Counted from the stretch's first letter, positions 1 through 6,232 are shown. The stretch is DNA of 6,232 bases from an uncultured Gammaproteobacteria bacterium (GCA_929200175.1 CAKMYR010000063.1:1-6232), one strand, 5' to 3'. Numbers and translations are program-made. The notes: generated from the sequence alone by a model not told the origin.

Positions 1-93
1 GATAAGCGGTGTTAAAATACCGTCTTCACCTAGAAGACCTTTACCTGATTTTAGGTTTTCAATTGCTTGATTGAAATCAAATTTATCTGTCAT
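1..93 (-). CDS. IS256-family (mutator-type) transposase, N-terminal fragment cut by the window edge
   Basis: Thirty-one codons are visible, starting at ATG (91-93) and leaving the window at base 1. The product begins MTDKFDFNQAIENL and continues through GKGLLGEDGILTPLI. The G(K/E)DGILTPLI stretch is, from my knowledge of the family, the typical start of IS256/mutator-type DDE transposases, where it is usually followed by KQLTEAALxAE. An AGGG ribosome-binding site (103-106) lies 9 nt upstream of the ATG and supports this start. Such enzymes cut and paste or copy their own element using a DDE catalytic triad, but all catalytic residues would lie outside the window, so intactness cannot be judged. 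The gene reads in the same direction as sbcC and starts about 70 nt after the sbcC stop. Confidence is good for the family and moderate for a working gene. Confidence 0.75.
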   Translation of the reverse strand, partial: MTDKFDFNQAIENLKSGKGLLGEDGILTPLI

Positions 94-144
94 ATGTTTT
101 AACCCTATTATATTTTAATACATGACATATATTTGTGAACGCTA
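1..144 (-). mobile_element. Upstream end of an IS256-family insertion sequence (outer boundary approximate)
   Basis: The transposase start at 93 implies that the 5' end of its element lies between 94 and the sbcC stop at 163. Read on the minus strand, 144-120 is GTAGCGTTCACAAATATATG, then TCATG. This resembles the imperfect 20-30 bp terminal inverted repeats of IS256-type elements, so I place the edge near 144. That edge is an inference: the other end is outside the window, so neither the matching inverted repeat nor the usual 8-9 bp target duplication can be checked. The insertion left the sbcC reading frame intact. Confidence 0.45.
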
Positions 145-162
145 CCTAGATAAAAACCTTGT

Positions 163-3100
163 TTACCCTTTTTTGCAACCAGGTCCCGTGAGATTACTGC
201 GACCATTAGCTATAGGTTTTATTTCAATCTGCGTGCTAATACGTTCTTTAAGAGCTGAAATATGGGAAATTACCCCAATTAATTTACCATCTTGTTGAAT
301 TTCAGCTAAAGCATCTAAAGCGGTTGTTAGTGCATCTTCATCTAAGGTTCCAAAGCCTTCATCAAGAAACAAAGAATCTACCCTAACTTTACGACTTGCC
401 ATTTTTGAAAGCCCTAATGCTAAGGAAAGGCTAACAATAAAACTTTCACCTCCAGATAAGTTTTTAATTGATCTGATTTCACCACCCTGATAACTATCAA
501 TAACATTCAACTCTAAAGGTTGTTTCGTATCACGAATAAGCTGATAGCGTTCATGCATTTTTATTAACTGACTGTTAGCATGTTTAATCATGGTTTCAAA
601 AGTTAACCCTTGAGCAAAGTTACGAAATTTTTTGCCATCTTCTGAACCAATTAAGTCTTGTAGTTGTTGCCAACGGGAATATTCTTTTTTTTGTGCTTTT
701 ATGTTAGCTTTTTTGTCTTTGATTTTCTCTTCATTTGTTGCATTATTTTGTAACTTAGTTTTAAGTTCAGCAAGAGTATTTATATTTTGTTCTAATTCTT
801 GCTGATAATTATGCAGTTCCGGTTGCAGTACATCAAGAGTTTCATTAGTAACTTGCTTAGATTTTTCTTTATTCAATTTTTGGTTTTGGTAATTTTGTCT
901 AACCTGAATAGCTGTTTTCTTATCATCTAACTCTTTTGCTCTAGCAGATAGTTTGTCGATTTTATCTTGTGTTAATCTAGCATCTAAAAATTCTACTTCA
1001 TTTGTAAATACAGAAACATCAAGTTTTGAAGAAAAATAATCTTCTGCTTGTTGTAATTTTGGCTCTCTATTTGCAATATTGTCTGTTAAAGTAGTAATCT
1101 GCGTGGTGATTGTGGTTAATTCTGTTTGTGTGTTATTATTTATCCCTCTAGCTTTTGTTACCCTGTTTTTAGTATTGTTAATAACTGTATTTAGCTTGTT
1201 TTCTTCGGTATCAGGATTTTTATTAGCATATAATTTTTTGCGATCACTACTTTTATTTTTATATTCTGTTTCTAAATTTTCTATATCTTGTTGCTGTTGA
1301 GTTAAAGCTGTTTCTTTAGTAGAAATAGTAGCATTAATACTTAAGATTTCATTCTTTAAAGATTGAAGCTGTAGATTGATTTTATTTTGTTCTGTTTCTT
1401 TAGCTTGCCATGTATCAAGTCGTACTTGCAGTGATTTAAGTATTATTTCAATATTACTATTTGCTATTTCACTAATACCAAGTGGCTTTAGTTTATCAAC
1501 TATAGTAGATTTTAAATTATTAAAGTCTTTGGTACGATCTGTTAAACTTTGGTTTAATTGTTTTAAAGTTTTCTCAATATTTTCTTTATTGTTAGTAATA
1601 TTTGTTTTCTTTTTTTCATTAGTAGTATATTTTTCTTTGGTAGTCGCAATATTGTTTTTAAAATCTGTTATTTTTTCTTCTAAATCTTCAGCACTGTCAA
1701 TTAGTTTTTCAATTTCTTTAATTTGCTTTTCAGTTTCATCAAGCAGTGGGATATTACCTGTAGCAAAAGGATGTTGTTCAGCACCGCAAAGTGGGCATGG
1801 TTTACCATCTTCTAGTTTTTTTCGATGATCTTTAAGACTAAAAATCTGTAGCTGATACTCTTTTTCACGTTGCAAATTATCTTTTTCAGTACGATATTCC
1901 CGTAATAGCTTGCCATCTAGTAGATCACTTAATTCATTTTCTTTATTTTGAAGTTTTTCTTCTTGTTTCTCTATATCTTCTTTATCCATATTACATTGAG
2001 TAATACATTTTTTCAGTTCGTTTTCTGCTTGTAGTAAAGATTTATTTTCAGAGTCTTGGTTGCTCTCTATTTGTTGAATATCGTTTTGTATATCTTGTAA
2101 ATTATTGAATTGCTGCTCAACACCAGTTAAATTACTAATTAACCATTCATCTTCTTCATTGTCTTTAAAATAAGTTGTTATATTTTCTAATTTTTTTTGA
2201 GTTATATCAAGTGATTGTTTCTTTGTATCTCTAGTGGTTTTATCGGTATTGATATCTGCCTGATTTTGCTTATAGCTGTTTTTCTCTGTATTTATATCTT
2301 TTTGTTTGTCTATTAATTGCTCATCAAGAACACGAACTTGATTGATAATTGGTCTTGCATCTTCTGCATTTTGTTCTGCTTGTTTATTCTGTTGTTCTGC
2401 TGATTTGAGATCATTAGCATGTTTTTTAGCAGACGACTCTAATTCTGGTAAATCTTCTTCTTTAGTTGTTAATTTTTGTTGATCTTCTTTTTGCTGGTTA
2501 CGAATTGTCTCGAGAGTTGTATAAGGTACATTCAGTAATGTAGCTTTATTAGCTTTATCAAGTTTATCACGATCTAATTGAAAATTCTCAGTATCTTGTT
2601 TTAACTCGACTTCCTCTTTATTTAAACTGTTAATTTCTAGCTGTAATTTTTCAATATCTTTTAGCCATTTTATATCTTCTGCTAGGCTACTACATTTTTT
2701 TTCTAGAGCTTTTTTTTCCACTTCTTTTGCAGAGATGTTATCTTTTAATTGTTGTTCTTCGTCTAGTTTTAGAACCTCTATTCCTGATATTTCAGCATTA
2801 AGAAGTTTTAATTTGTCTTTTTCTTCTTTATTACGCTGATGAACCTTTTGGGAAATATTGGTATAAATTTCAGTGCCAGTAATTTGTTCTAAAATTTTTG
2901 ATTTATCTTCAATATCTGCGGTTAAAAATTTATTAAAACCACCTTGAGCTAATAGAATCGAGCGCGTAAACCGTTCGAAATCCATACCAGTTTTTTCTTC
3001 GATAACCCTAGAAACTAAGCTTTTTTTAGTTTCTATGAGTTTTTTGCTATCGGCATCTGCAATTTCATGTTTTGGATCTTGCAAACTACCCTTTGCTTTT

Positions 3101-3408
3101 TTTCCAGCACGGTGTTGCATCCAATCGCATTGAAAGCGACCTTCTTGGGTTTCAAATAATACTTTAGCATAACATTCTCCAGTATGTCGTGTCATAATAT
3201 CATTGACACTTTTAGTTATTTTAGCTAGGCGTGGAGTTTTACCATACAAAGCTAAGCAAATAGCATCCAGAATAGTTGTCTTGCCAGATCCTGTTTCTCC
3301 AGTAATAGCAAAAATTCCATTTTGTAAATATTCGGTTTGAGTAAAATCAATAGTCCATTCGCCGTAAAGGGAGTTAAGATTTTTAAATTCTAATTTAAGT
3401 ATTTTCAT
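163..3408 (-). CDS. sbcC: SbcC, ATPase subunit of the SbcCD (Rad50-Mre11-type) nuclease
   Basis: SbcC is the ABC-type ATPase of the SbcCD complex. It binds DNA ends and drives SbcD to cleave hairpins, palindromic cruciforms and protein-blocked ends. Numbering from the ATG at 3408 gives 1081 residues, normal for the family (E. coli 1048). Visible parts in order: Walker A GETGSGKT (37-44); Q-loop LLAQGGF (Q155); a long Lys/Glu/Gln/Asn-rich coiled coil (about 180-535); zinc hook CPLC with C538 and C541 (bases 1786-1797), almost exactly mid-protein; the returning coiled coil (about 550-905); then the C-terminal head with FRNFAQGLTF, signature LSGGE (984-988), Walker B LFLDE (D1016, E1017), D-loop GTLD and switch H1049. 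All catalytic motifs are intact. I prefer ATG 3406-3408 over an in-frame TTG two codons upstream, because family proteins begin MKIL-like and the GAG of AGAG (3418-3420) sits 9 nt before this ATG. The gene follows sbcD almost without a gap. Confidence 0.97.
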   Translation of the reverse strand: MKILKLEFKNLNSLYGEWTIDFTQTEYLQNGIFAITGETGSGKTTILDAICLALYGKTPRLAKITKSVNDIMTRHTGECYAKVLFETQEGRFQCDWMQHRAGKKAKGSLQDPKHEIADADSKKLIETKKSLVSRVIEEKTGMDFERFTRSILLAQGGFNKFLTADIEDKSKILEQITGTEIYTNISQKVHQRNKEEKDKLKLLNAEISGIEVLKLDEEQQLKDNISAKEVEKKALEKKCSSLAEDIKWLKDIEKLQLEINSLNKEEVELKQDTENFQLDRDKLDKANKATLLNVPYTTLETIRNQQKEDQQKLTTKEEDLPELESSAKKHANDLKSAEQQNKQAEQNAEDARPIINQVRVLDEQLIDKQKDINTEKNSYKQNQADINTDKTTRDTKKQSLDITQKKLENITTYFKDNEEDEWLISNLTGVEQQFNNLQDIQNDIQQIESNQDSENKSLLQAENELKKCITQCNMDKEDIEKQEEKLQNKENELSDLLDGKLLREYRTEKDNLQREKEYQLQIFSLKDHRKKLEDGKPCPLCGAEQHPFATGNIPLLDETEKQIKEIEKLIDSAEDLEEKITDFKNNIATTKEKYTTNEKKKTNITNNKENIEKTLKQLNQSLTDRTKDFNNLKSTIVDKLKPLGISEIANSNIEIILKSLQVRLDTWQAKETEQNKINLQLQSLKNEILSINATISTKETALTQQQQDIENLETEYKNKSSDRKKLYANKNPDTEENKLNTVINNTKNRVTKARGINNNTQTELTTITTQITTLTDNIANREPKLQQAEDYFSSKLDVSVFTNEVEFLDARLTQDKIDKLSARAKELDDKKTAIQVRQNYQNQKLNKEKSKQVTNETLDVLQPELHNYQQELEQNINTLAELKTKLQNNATNEEKIKDKKANIKAQKKEYSRWQQLQDLIGSEDGKKFRNFAQGLTFETMIKHANSQLIKMHERYQLIRDTKQPLELNVIDSYQGGEIRSIKNLSGGESFIVSLSLALGLSKMASRKVRVDSLFLDEGFGTLDEDALTTALDALAEIQQDGKLIGVISHISALKERISTQIEIKPIANGRSNLTGPGCKKG

Positions 3409-3417
3409 TATCAACAG

Positions 3418-3421
3418 CTCT
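3418..3421 (-). promoter_or_regulatory. Weak Shine-Dalgarno (AGAG) that decides the sbcC start
   Basis: On the minus strand the sbcD stop TAG (3422-3420) is embedded in TAGAGC. The GAG is 9 nt before the ATG at 3408 but only 3 nt before the TTG at 3414, so the ATG is the better start. The overlap of stop codon and ribosome-binding site suggests that sbcC translation is coupled to sbcD. Confidence 0.5.
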
Positions 3422-4661
3422 ATTTTGCGTTTATGTCTTCATCATGAAGAGATTGAATTATTTCGTTATAGCTAGCTAGCAATTCTTTCCTAGATTCTTC
3501 TGATATGCCCTCTGCATCTAAACAGCGGTTAAACACTTCGATAATATTTAAATCTTCAAGGGTTTCATTTTCAGTAATACTACTAATTATTTGGGTATTT
3601 TTAATGTTATTTTTTATCCGTAAAATTTTTATGTCAGAGTCAGCAAAATCGTCATCTATCATCTCTTGTACATTACCACCACTACTATCAGTACATTCAA
3701 TTTCAATCCAAGCGCTACTGTTTATTTTTATTAGAGAATTTAACTTTGTACGGATATCATCTATAGTACCAACTATACGTATTAATTGTTGAAAACAAGG
3801 TATTGTAATTTTCTGAATATTTGGAGTAATACCATTAAACTCTAACACAATAACTTCTTTTTGTTGCTTAGCTTCGCCGTAGCCCATAGGTATAGGGGAG
3901 CCACTATAACGTATATGTTCTGCACCTCCAACAGTTTGTGGAATGTGCAAATGTCCAAGAGCAAGATAATCAATTTCTTGAGGGAATACATCCTTACCTA
4001 CATGAGCTAAGGAGCCTACATAAAGTTCGCGAACACCATCGTCATTATAAGTTGTAGCACCTGCAGTAAACAAATGCCCCATAGCAATAATCGGTAATTT
4101 AGAATATCCTTGTTGTTGAAGTTCAGCTCTTTTTTGTACAGCAATTTCGCAAACATCTGCATAGTGTTTTTTTAACCCTGCAATCATCTTGCAATTTTTT
4201 TCATCGCTAGTTTCACCTGGATCTAACGTGCGAATATCTTTATCTCGCAAATATGGCACTGCACACACTATAGCTTCCGGAGTTTGATCAGCTTTACGTA
4301 GAACCAGAACTTCATCTGCTAAAACCTCAGTTATTGAACTGACTACATGTACATTTAATGCTTTTAATAGTTGCTTAGGTGCATCTAAAAAGGATGGTGA
4401 ATCATGATTGCCAGCAATTATTACAATATGGCGACAGCAACTGATATTAGCAACCTGTGTCAGAAAAGTATAATAAAGCTCTTGTGCTGTATTACTAGGA
4501 GTCGTGGTATCAAAGATATCACCAGCAACTAATAAAGTATTTATCTCTTCAGTTTTTATGGTATCAAGCAACCAAGTTAAAAATTGTTTAAATTCATCAT
4601 AGCGTTGCTTACCATAAAGCCTGCGACCTAAGTGCCAATCGGAAGTGTGGAGTATTTTCAT
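3420..4661 (-). CDS. sbcD: SbcD, Mre11-type metallo-nuclease subunit of SbcCD
   Basis: SbcD is the Mn-dependent nuclease of the SbcCD complex: a 3'-5' double-strand exonuclease and hairpin endonuclease that acts only with SbcC and ATP. The protein has 413 residues, close to the usual 400. Every calcineurin-type phosphoesterase motif is present: DWH near the N-terminus (D8, H10), GDIFD (D48), GNHD (N85, H86, D87), GHLF (H196) and GHLHIPQ (H237, H239), followed by SGSP (253-256). The remaining C-terminal part (about 290-413) fits the capping and SbcC-binding region. The start is ATG 4659-4661, with a strong AAGGA five nt upstream, and it overlaps the TGA of the preceding small gene. The stop is TAG 3420-3422, immediately before sbcC. 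This order and spacing is the normal sbcDC operon. I see no broken motif. Confidence 0.97.
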   Translation of the reverse strand: MKILHTSDWHLGRRLYGKQRYDEFKQFLTWLLDTIKTEEINTLLVAGDIFDTTTPSNTAQELYYTFLTQVANISCCRHIVIIAGNHDSPSFLDAPKQLLKALNVHVVSSITEVLADEVLVLRKADQTPEAIVCAVPYLRDKDIRTLDPGETSDEKNCKMIAGLKKHYADVCEIAVQKRAELQQQGYSKLPIIAMGHLFTAGATTYNDDGVRELYVGSLAHVGKDVFPQEIDYLALGHLHIPQTVGGAEHIRYSGSPIPMGYGEAKQQKEVIVLEFNGITPNIQKITIPCFQQLIRIVGTIDDIRTKLNSLIKINSSAWIEIECTDSSGGNVQEMIDDDFADSDIKILRIKNNIKNTQIISSITENETLEDLNIIEVFNRCLDAEGISEESRKELLASYNEIIQSLHDEDINAK

Positions 4662-4924
4662 TTATTTCCTTTAAGTTTTTTATTAAATTCTTCTAGCCAA
4701 CTAGCTAATTTATTAAAATCCTGTTTTAATTCATCAGGTTCAGGTAATTGAACTGGTGCTTCACTTGGCTGTGAGTGTAGGTATCTTGAATATTTTGTCA
4801 TTAAATCATCAAATATTTTACAATCTTCTATTGTGATTTTTGCTAAATTATTTATTTTATTCAATGTATTAATTGAGCGTCTGCATCTTACAACCACGCC
4901 AGAGATAAGATCATATTCTATCAT
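4658..4924 (-). CDS. Small protein of unknown function, translationally coupled to sbcD
   Basis: From the ATG at 4922-4924 this encodes 88 residues; I do not recognise the family. No membrane segment, signal peptide or obvious catalytic motif is visible. The N-terminal half (through about residue 45) is mixed and probably helical, with two cysteines (14 and 35). A Pro/Ser-rich linker follows (about 51-64, SQPSEAPVQLPEPDE), then a charged helix ending in a Lys-rich tail. Its TGA overlaps the sbcD ATG (ATGA), and its last codons hold the sbcD ribosome-binding site. That arrangement argues for a real translated gene in the sbcDC operon. The start is uncertain: only a badly spaced GAAAG precedes the ATG, and the frame stays open upstream to 5029 without any ATG, GTG or TTG. 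It may be an accessory or regulator of SbcCD, a short leader-type gene, or the remnant of a longer gene. The context alone does not decide. Confidence 0.6.
   Translation of the reverse strand: MIEYDLISGVVVRCRRSINTLNKINNLAKITIEDCKIFDDLMTKYSRYLHSQPSEAPVQLPEPDELKQDFNKLASWLEEFNKKLKGNK
4667..4671 (-). promoter_or_regulatory. Strong Shine-Dalgarno (AAGGA) for sbcD
   Basis: The minus strand reads AAAGGAAATAAATG, placing AAGGA five nt before the sbcD ATG. It lies inside the last codons of the small upstream gene, so ribosomes finishing that gene can restart directly on sbcD. Confidence 0.75.
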
Positions 4925-4956
4925 ACTTTCAAGAATATTTCTAAAATTAGTGCAAA

Positions 4957-4989
4957 GTTCTGTTGCTAGTAGGTTATAAGCAACAGAGC
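4957..4989. repeat. Inverted repeat (9-bp perfect stem, 11-nt loop) between the ATPase gene and the sbcDC operon
   Basis: TCTGTTGCT (4959-4967) and AGCAACAGA (4979-4987) are perfect reverse complements, and an outer G-C pair joins 4957 to 4989. On the plus strand positions 4958 and 4988 form a wobble pair; on the minus strand they mismatch. A T-run (4995-4999) follows in the plus direction. In the minus (gene) direction only ACTTTGCAC follows, so as a factor-independent terminator for the ATPase gene it is poor. It may be a weak terminator, a structure in the leader of the small gene, or the leftover of a transposable-element end, because GGCTCTGTTGC resembles IS6-type terminal repeats. The role is unresolved. 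Confidence 0.5.
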
Positions 4990-5019
4990 CATAATTTTTA
5001 TAAATTTTTGTTGCTTTTG

Positions 5020-6232
5020 TTAACTTTCTTCAGTTGCAGGTTCATTTGATTTTGTTTTGGTAGACGTTACATTAACTGGTGTTTTTTTAGGTTTGCTAGT
5101 TTCCGAAGGTTGTTGGCTACTAGTAATTGCTTTTTCTTCTTCTTTCTTCTTTTTCTCTTCTTCTTCCCCCTTTTTTTCTTTTTCTTTTTTTATTATATCA
5201 ATAAGAATATTTATTGAGTCTTTTAATTCTGTTGTTGTGTATTTTTTATTTTTTCCATTTTTTTGATTTTCTAGATTTTCTGGATGATGAATTTGATTAC
5301 GTATATAAGTGCATAGAGTTATTTTTTTCAGTTGTGTGTCTCGCTTATATTCTTTAAGTTCTTTACCATCTAGTTTCAATTGTAACCATGTATCAAACTT
5401 ATCTATAGGGGATGATTCGCAATTATTATCATGCAAAAATCCATAAAGCTCATTGTGTAATTCTATTGTAGGCATGTCATAAGCAAAATAGTTTATTTCT
5501 CCCCAAGTAGGTCCCCAAGGAAGTAGGCTTATTTCTTCGATAGATTCAACTTTATTGGTATTATTTTCTGTATTAAAAAGGTAACAACCTATATTTTGTA
5601 TATTTTGAGTATGAAAAAAATAATGCGAATGTGTAGCAATAAAAACTTGTTGATTTTTAGAAATTGTTATAAGTGCTTCTAGTAGTTTTTTTTGCGCTTT
5701 AGGGTGTAAGCAATTTTCAGGTTCATCTAAAAGTAATAAAAGTGTCTTTACTTTTTCTTCCTTATTGCTTTTTTTGCATATAATTTTAGCATAGACTTGT
5801 AACATAGACAACATTACAGCTCTTTGCATACCACTTCCTTTATATTCTAAAGGTGTTGATATGCCATCATCTATATTTAAATTCTGTATTTTAAATAAAT
5901 CTTCAGCTTTTATTTCGCCAAATTCAGATTCAATAGTTAGAGGCATATTAAATTGTTCTGTGCAGCGGTTTTGTATTTCCACCCTTGTATTAAGAAACTC
6001 TTTTTCAAATGCTGAAGCTAAATCTCCAGTAAGATAACTTTGCAACTGTTTATATTGCTCAGTTTTTTCTAGATCAACAGACTCTTTTAAAATGTTTCTA
6101 AATATAGTTTTTGCACCATAATTTATTTGTTTATTAGGATCGTCAGTAGGTTTTAAGATAGCTATCTCAAATAATTTAGATAATTCTGTAAACGACAAAT
6201 CTTTATTATCATTTGAGTTTAAAATTGGTTGT
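5020..6232 (-). CDS. ABC/AAA-type ATPase with a C-terminal HEPN-like domain, 5' part outside the window
   Basis: The frame is open to the right edge, so this is the C-terminal 403 residues (numbered from the edge) of a longer protein. The first TTG at 6198 is not a convincing start. Present: an ABC-like signature YKGSGMQR (GSGMQ 132-136), Walker B LLLLLDEPE (D169, E170; bases 5722-5727), LHPKAQ after it, and switch histidine ATHSHYF (H201). This is the second half of an OLD/AAA15/AAA21-like ATPase; the Walker A half must lie upstream. No Toprim nuclease is visible after the ATPase. Instead there is a conserved-looking block with PTWGEINYFAYDMPTIELHN and then TLCTYIRNQIHHPEN. RNQIHH (R311 to H316, bases 5284-5301) fits the R-N-x3-H motif of HEPN ribonucleases. 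The protein ends in a Lys/Glu run and a Ser/Thr/Pro tail (about 348-403). By analogy with HEPN-ATPase proteins such as RloC/PrrC, it may be an ATP-gated RNase in phage defence. That role is inference; only the ATPase is certain. It stops 95 nt before the small gene. Confidence 0.85.
   Translation of the reverse strand, partial: QPILNSNDNKDLSFTELSKLFEIAILKPTDDPNKQINYGAKTIFRNILKESVDLEKTEQYKQLQSYLTGDLASAFEKEFLNTRVEIQNRCTEQFNMPLTIESEFGEIKAEDLFKIQNLNIDDGISTPLEYKGSGMQRAVMLSMLQVYAKIICKKSNKEEKVKTLLLLLDEPENCLHPKAQKKLLEALITISKNQQVFIATHSHYFFHTQNIQNIGCYLFNTENNTNKVESIEEISLLPWGPTWGEINYFAYDMPTIELHNELYGFLHDNNCESSPIDKFDTWLQLKLDGKELKEYKRDTQLKKITLCTYIRNQIHHPENLENQKNGKNKKYTTTELKDSINILIDIIKKEKEKKGEEEEKKKKEEEKAITSSQQPSETSKPKKTPVNVTSTKTKSNEPATEES
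5130..5191 (-). repeat. 62-nt uninterrupted purine tract (coding strand) in the tail of the ATPase gene
   Basis: Every plus-strand base from 5130 to 5191 is C or T, so the coding strand is pure purine and encodes the Lys/Glu run. It includes A7 (5171-5177) directly followed by G5 (5166-5170). Read in frame as GAA AAA AAG, this gives the heptamer A AAA AAG, the same as the E. coli dnaX slippery site. Such tracts are prone to replication slippage, and long purine-pyrimidine tracts can adopt triplex structures. Whether either happens here is unknown. Confidence 0.8.

Noticed and set aside
107..112. Perfect TATAAT (minus strand) as a promoter of the transposase
   Set aside because: The AGGG ribosome-binding site follows it immediately, so a transcript from it would start after that site. 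No good -35 box is found at 16-18 nt spacing, and TATAAT is common by chance in DNA this AT-rich.
1079..1828. Plus-strand open frames encoding Val/Leu/Phe/Ser-rich, membrane-like peptides
   Set aside because: They lie antisense to the SbcC coiled coil. The reverse complement of Lys/Glu/Asn-rich codons naturally reads as hydrophobic residues, and no independent start signal or homology is apparent.
3409..3414. In-frame TTG start for sbcC two codons upstream of the ATG
   Set aside because: The ATG at 3408 gives the family-typical MKIL start and has the better-spaced ribosome-binding site; the TTG is only 3 nt from the GAG.
3469..3484. Short palindromic GCTAGC repeats near the end of sbcD
   Set aside because: They are short, lie inside conserved coding sequence, and are within chance expectation.
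3505..3792. Plus-strand open frame within sbcD
   Set aside because: It is antisense to the C-terminal part of a clearly intact sbcD and has no supporting signals.
5057..5266. Plus-strand open frame with a long Ser/Phe run
   Set aside because: It is the complement of the Lys/Glu purine tract in the ATPase tail; the Ser/Phe run is an artefact of the pyrimidine tract.
6196..6198. TTG as the start codon of the ATPase gene
   Set aside because: The frame continues open to the window edge, and the Walker A half of the ATPase is missing, so the real start must lie further upstream.

Overview
The window is AT-rich, and every gene I can support lies on the minus strand, so transcription runs from high to low coordinates. 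Its core is an SbcCD (Mre11-Rad50-type) nuclease operon: a small unknown gene (4658-4924), sbcD (3420-4661) and sbcC (163-3408). The spacing is very tight: a 4-bp ATGA overlap at the first junction and about 11 nt at the second. The SbcC and SbcD sequences look proteobacterial, most like low-GC gammaproteobacteria. The evidence is the conserved C-terminal head of SbcC, with FRNFAQGLTF, NLSGGESFIVSL and the closing GRSNLTGPGC-type tail. I cannot name a genus.

Region by region: 1-93 is the first 31 codons of an IS256-family (mutator-type) transposase that runs out of the left edge. Its outer end probably lies at about 140-150, just past the sbcC stop. 163-4924 is the small gene-sbcD-sbcC operon. 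4925-5019 is a short spacer holding an inverted repeat. It also holds a continuation of the small gene's reading frame that has no usual start codon. 5020 to the right edge is the 3' part of a gene for an ABC/AAA-type ATPase whose C-terminal domain carries an RNxxxH motif of the kind seen in HEPN ribonucleases. That domain is followed by a Lys/Glu-rich tail.

SbcD (metallo-nuclease) and SbcC (ABC ATPase with a long zinc-hook coiled coil) form one complex that opens and degrades hairpins, palindromes and blocked DNA ends. The upstream ATPase is probably a separate transcription unit. From its architecture it may be a defence or toxin-type effector, but its Walker A half is outside the window.

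The most interesting points are four: the ATPase-HEPN architecture; a 62-nt pure purine tract in its tail that contains an in-phase A AAA AAG slippery heptamer; the unknown small gene coupled to sbcD; and the open frame upstream of it that lacks a conventional start.
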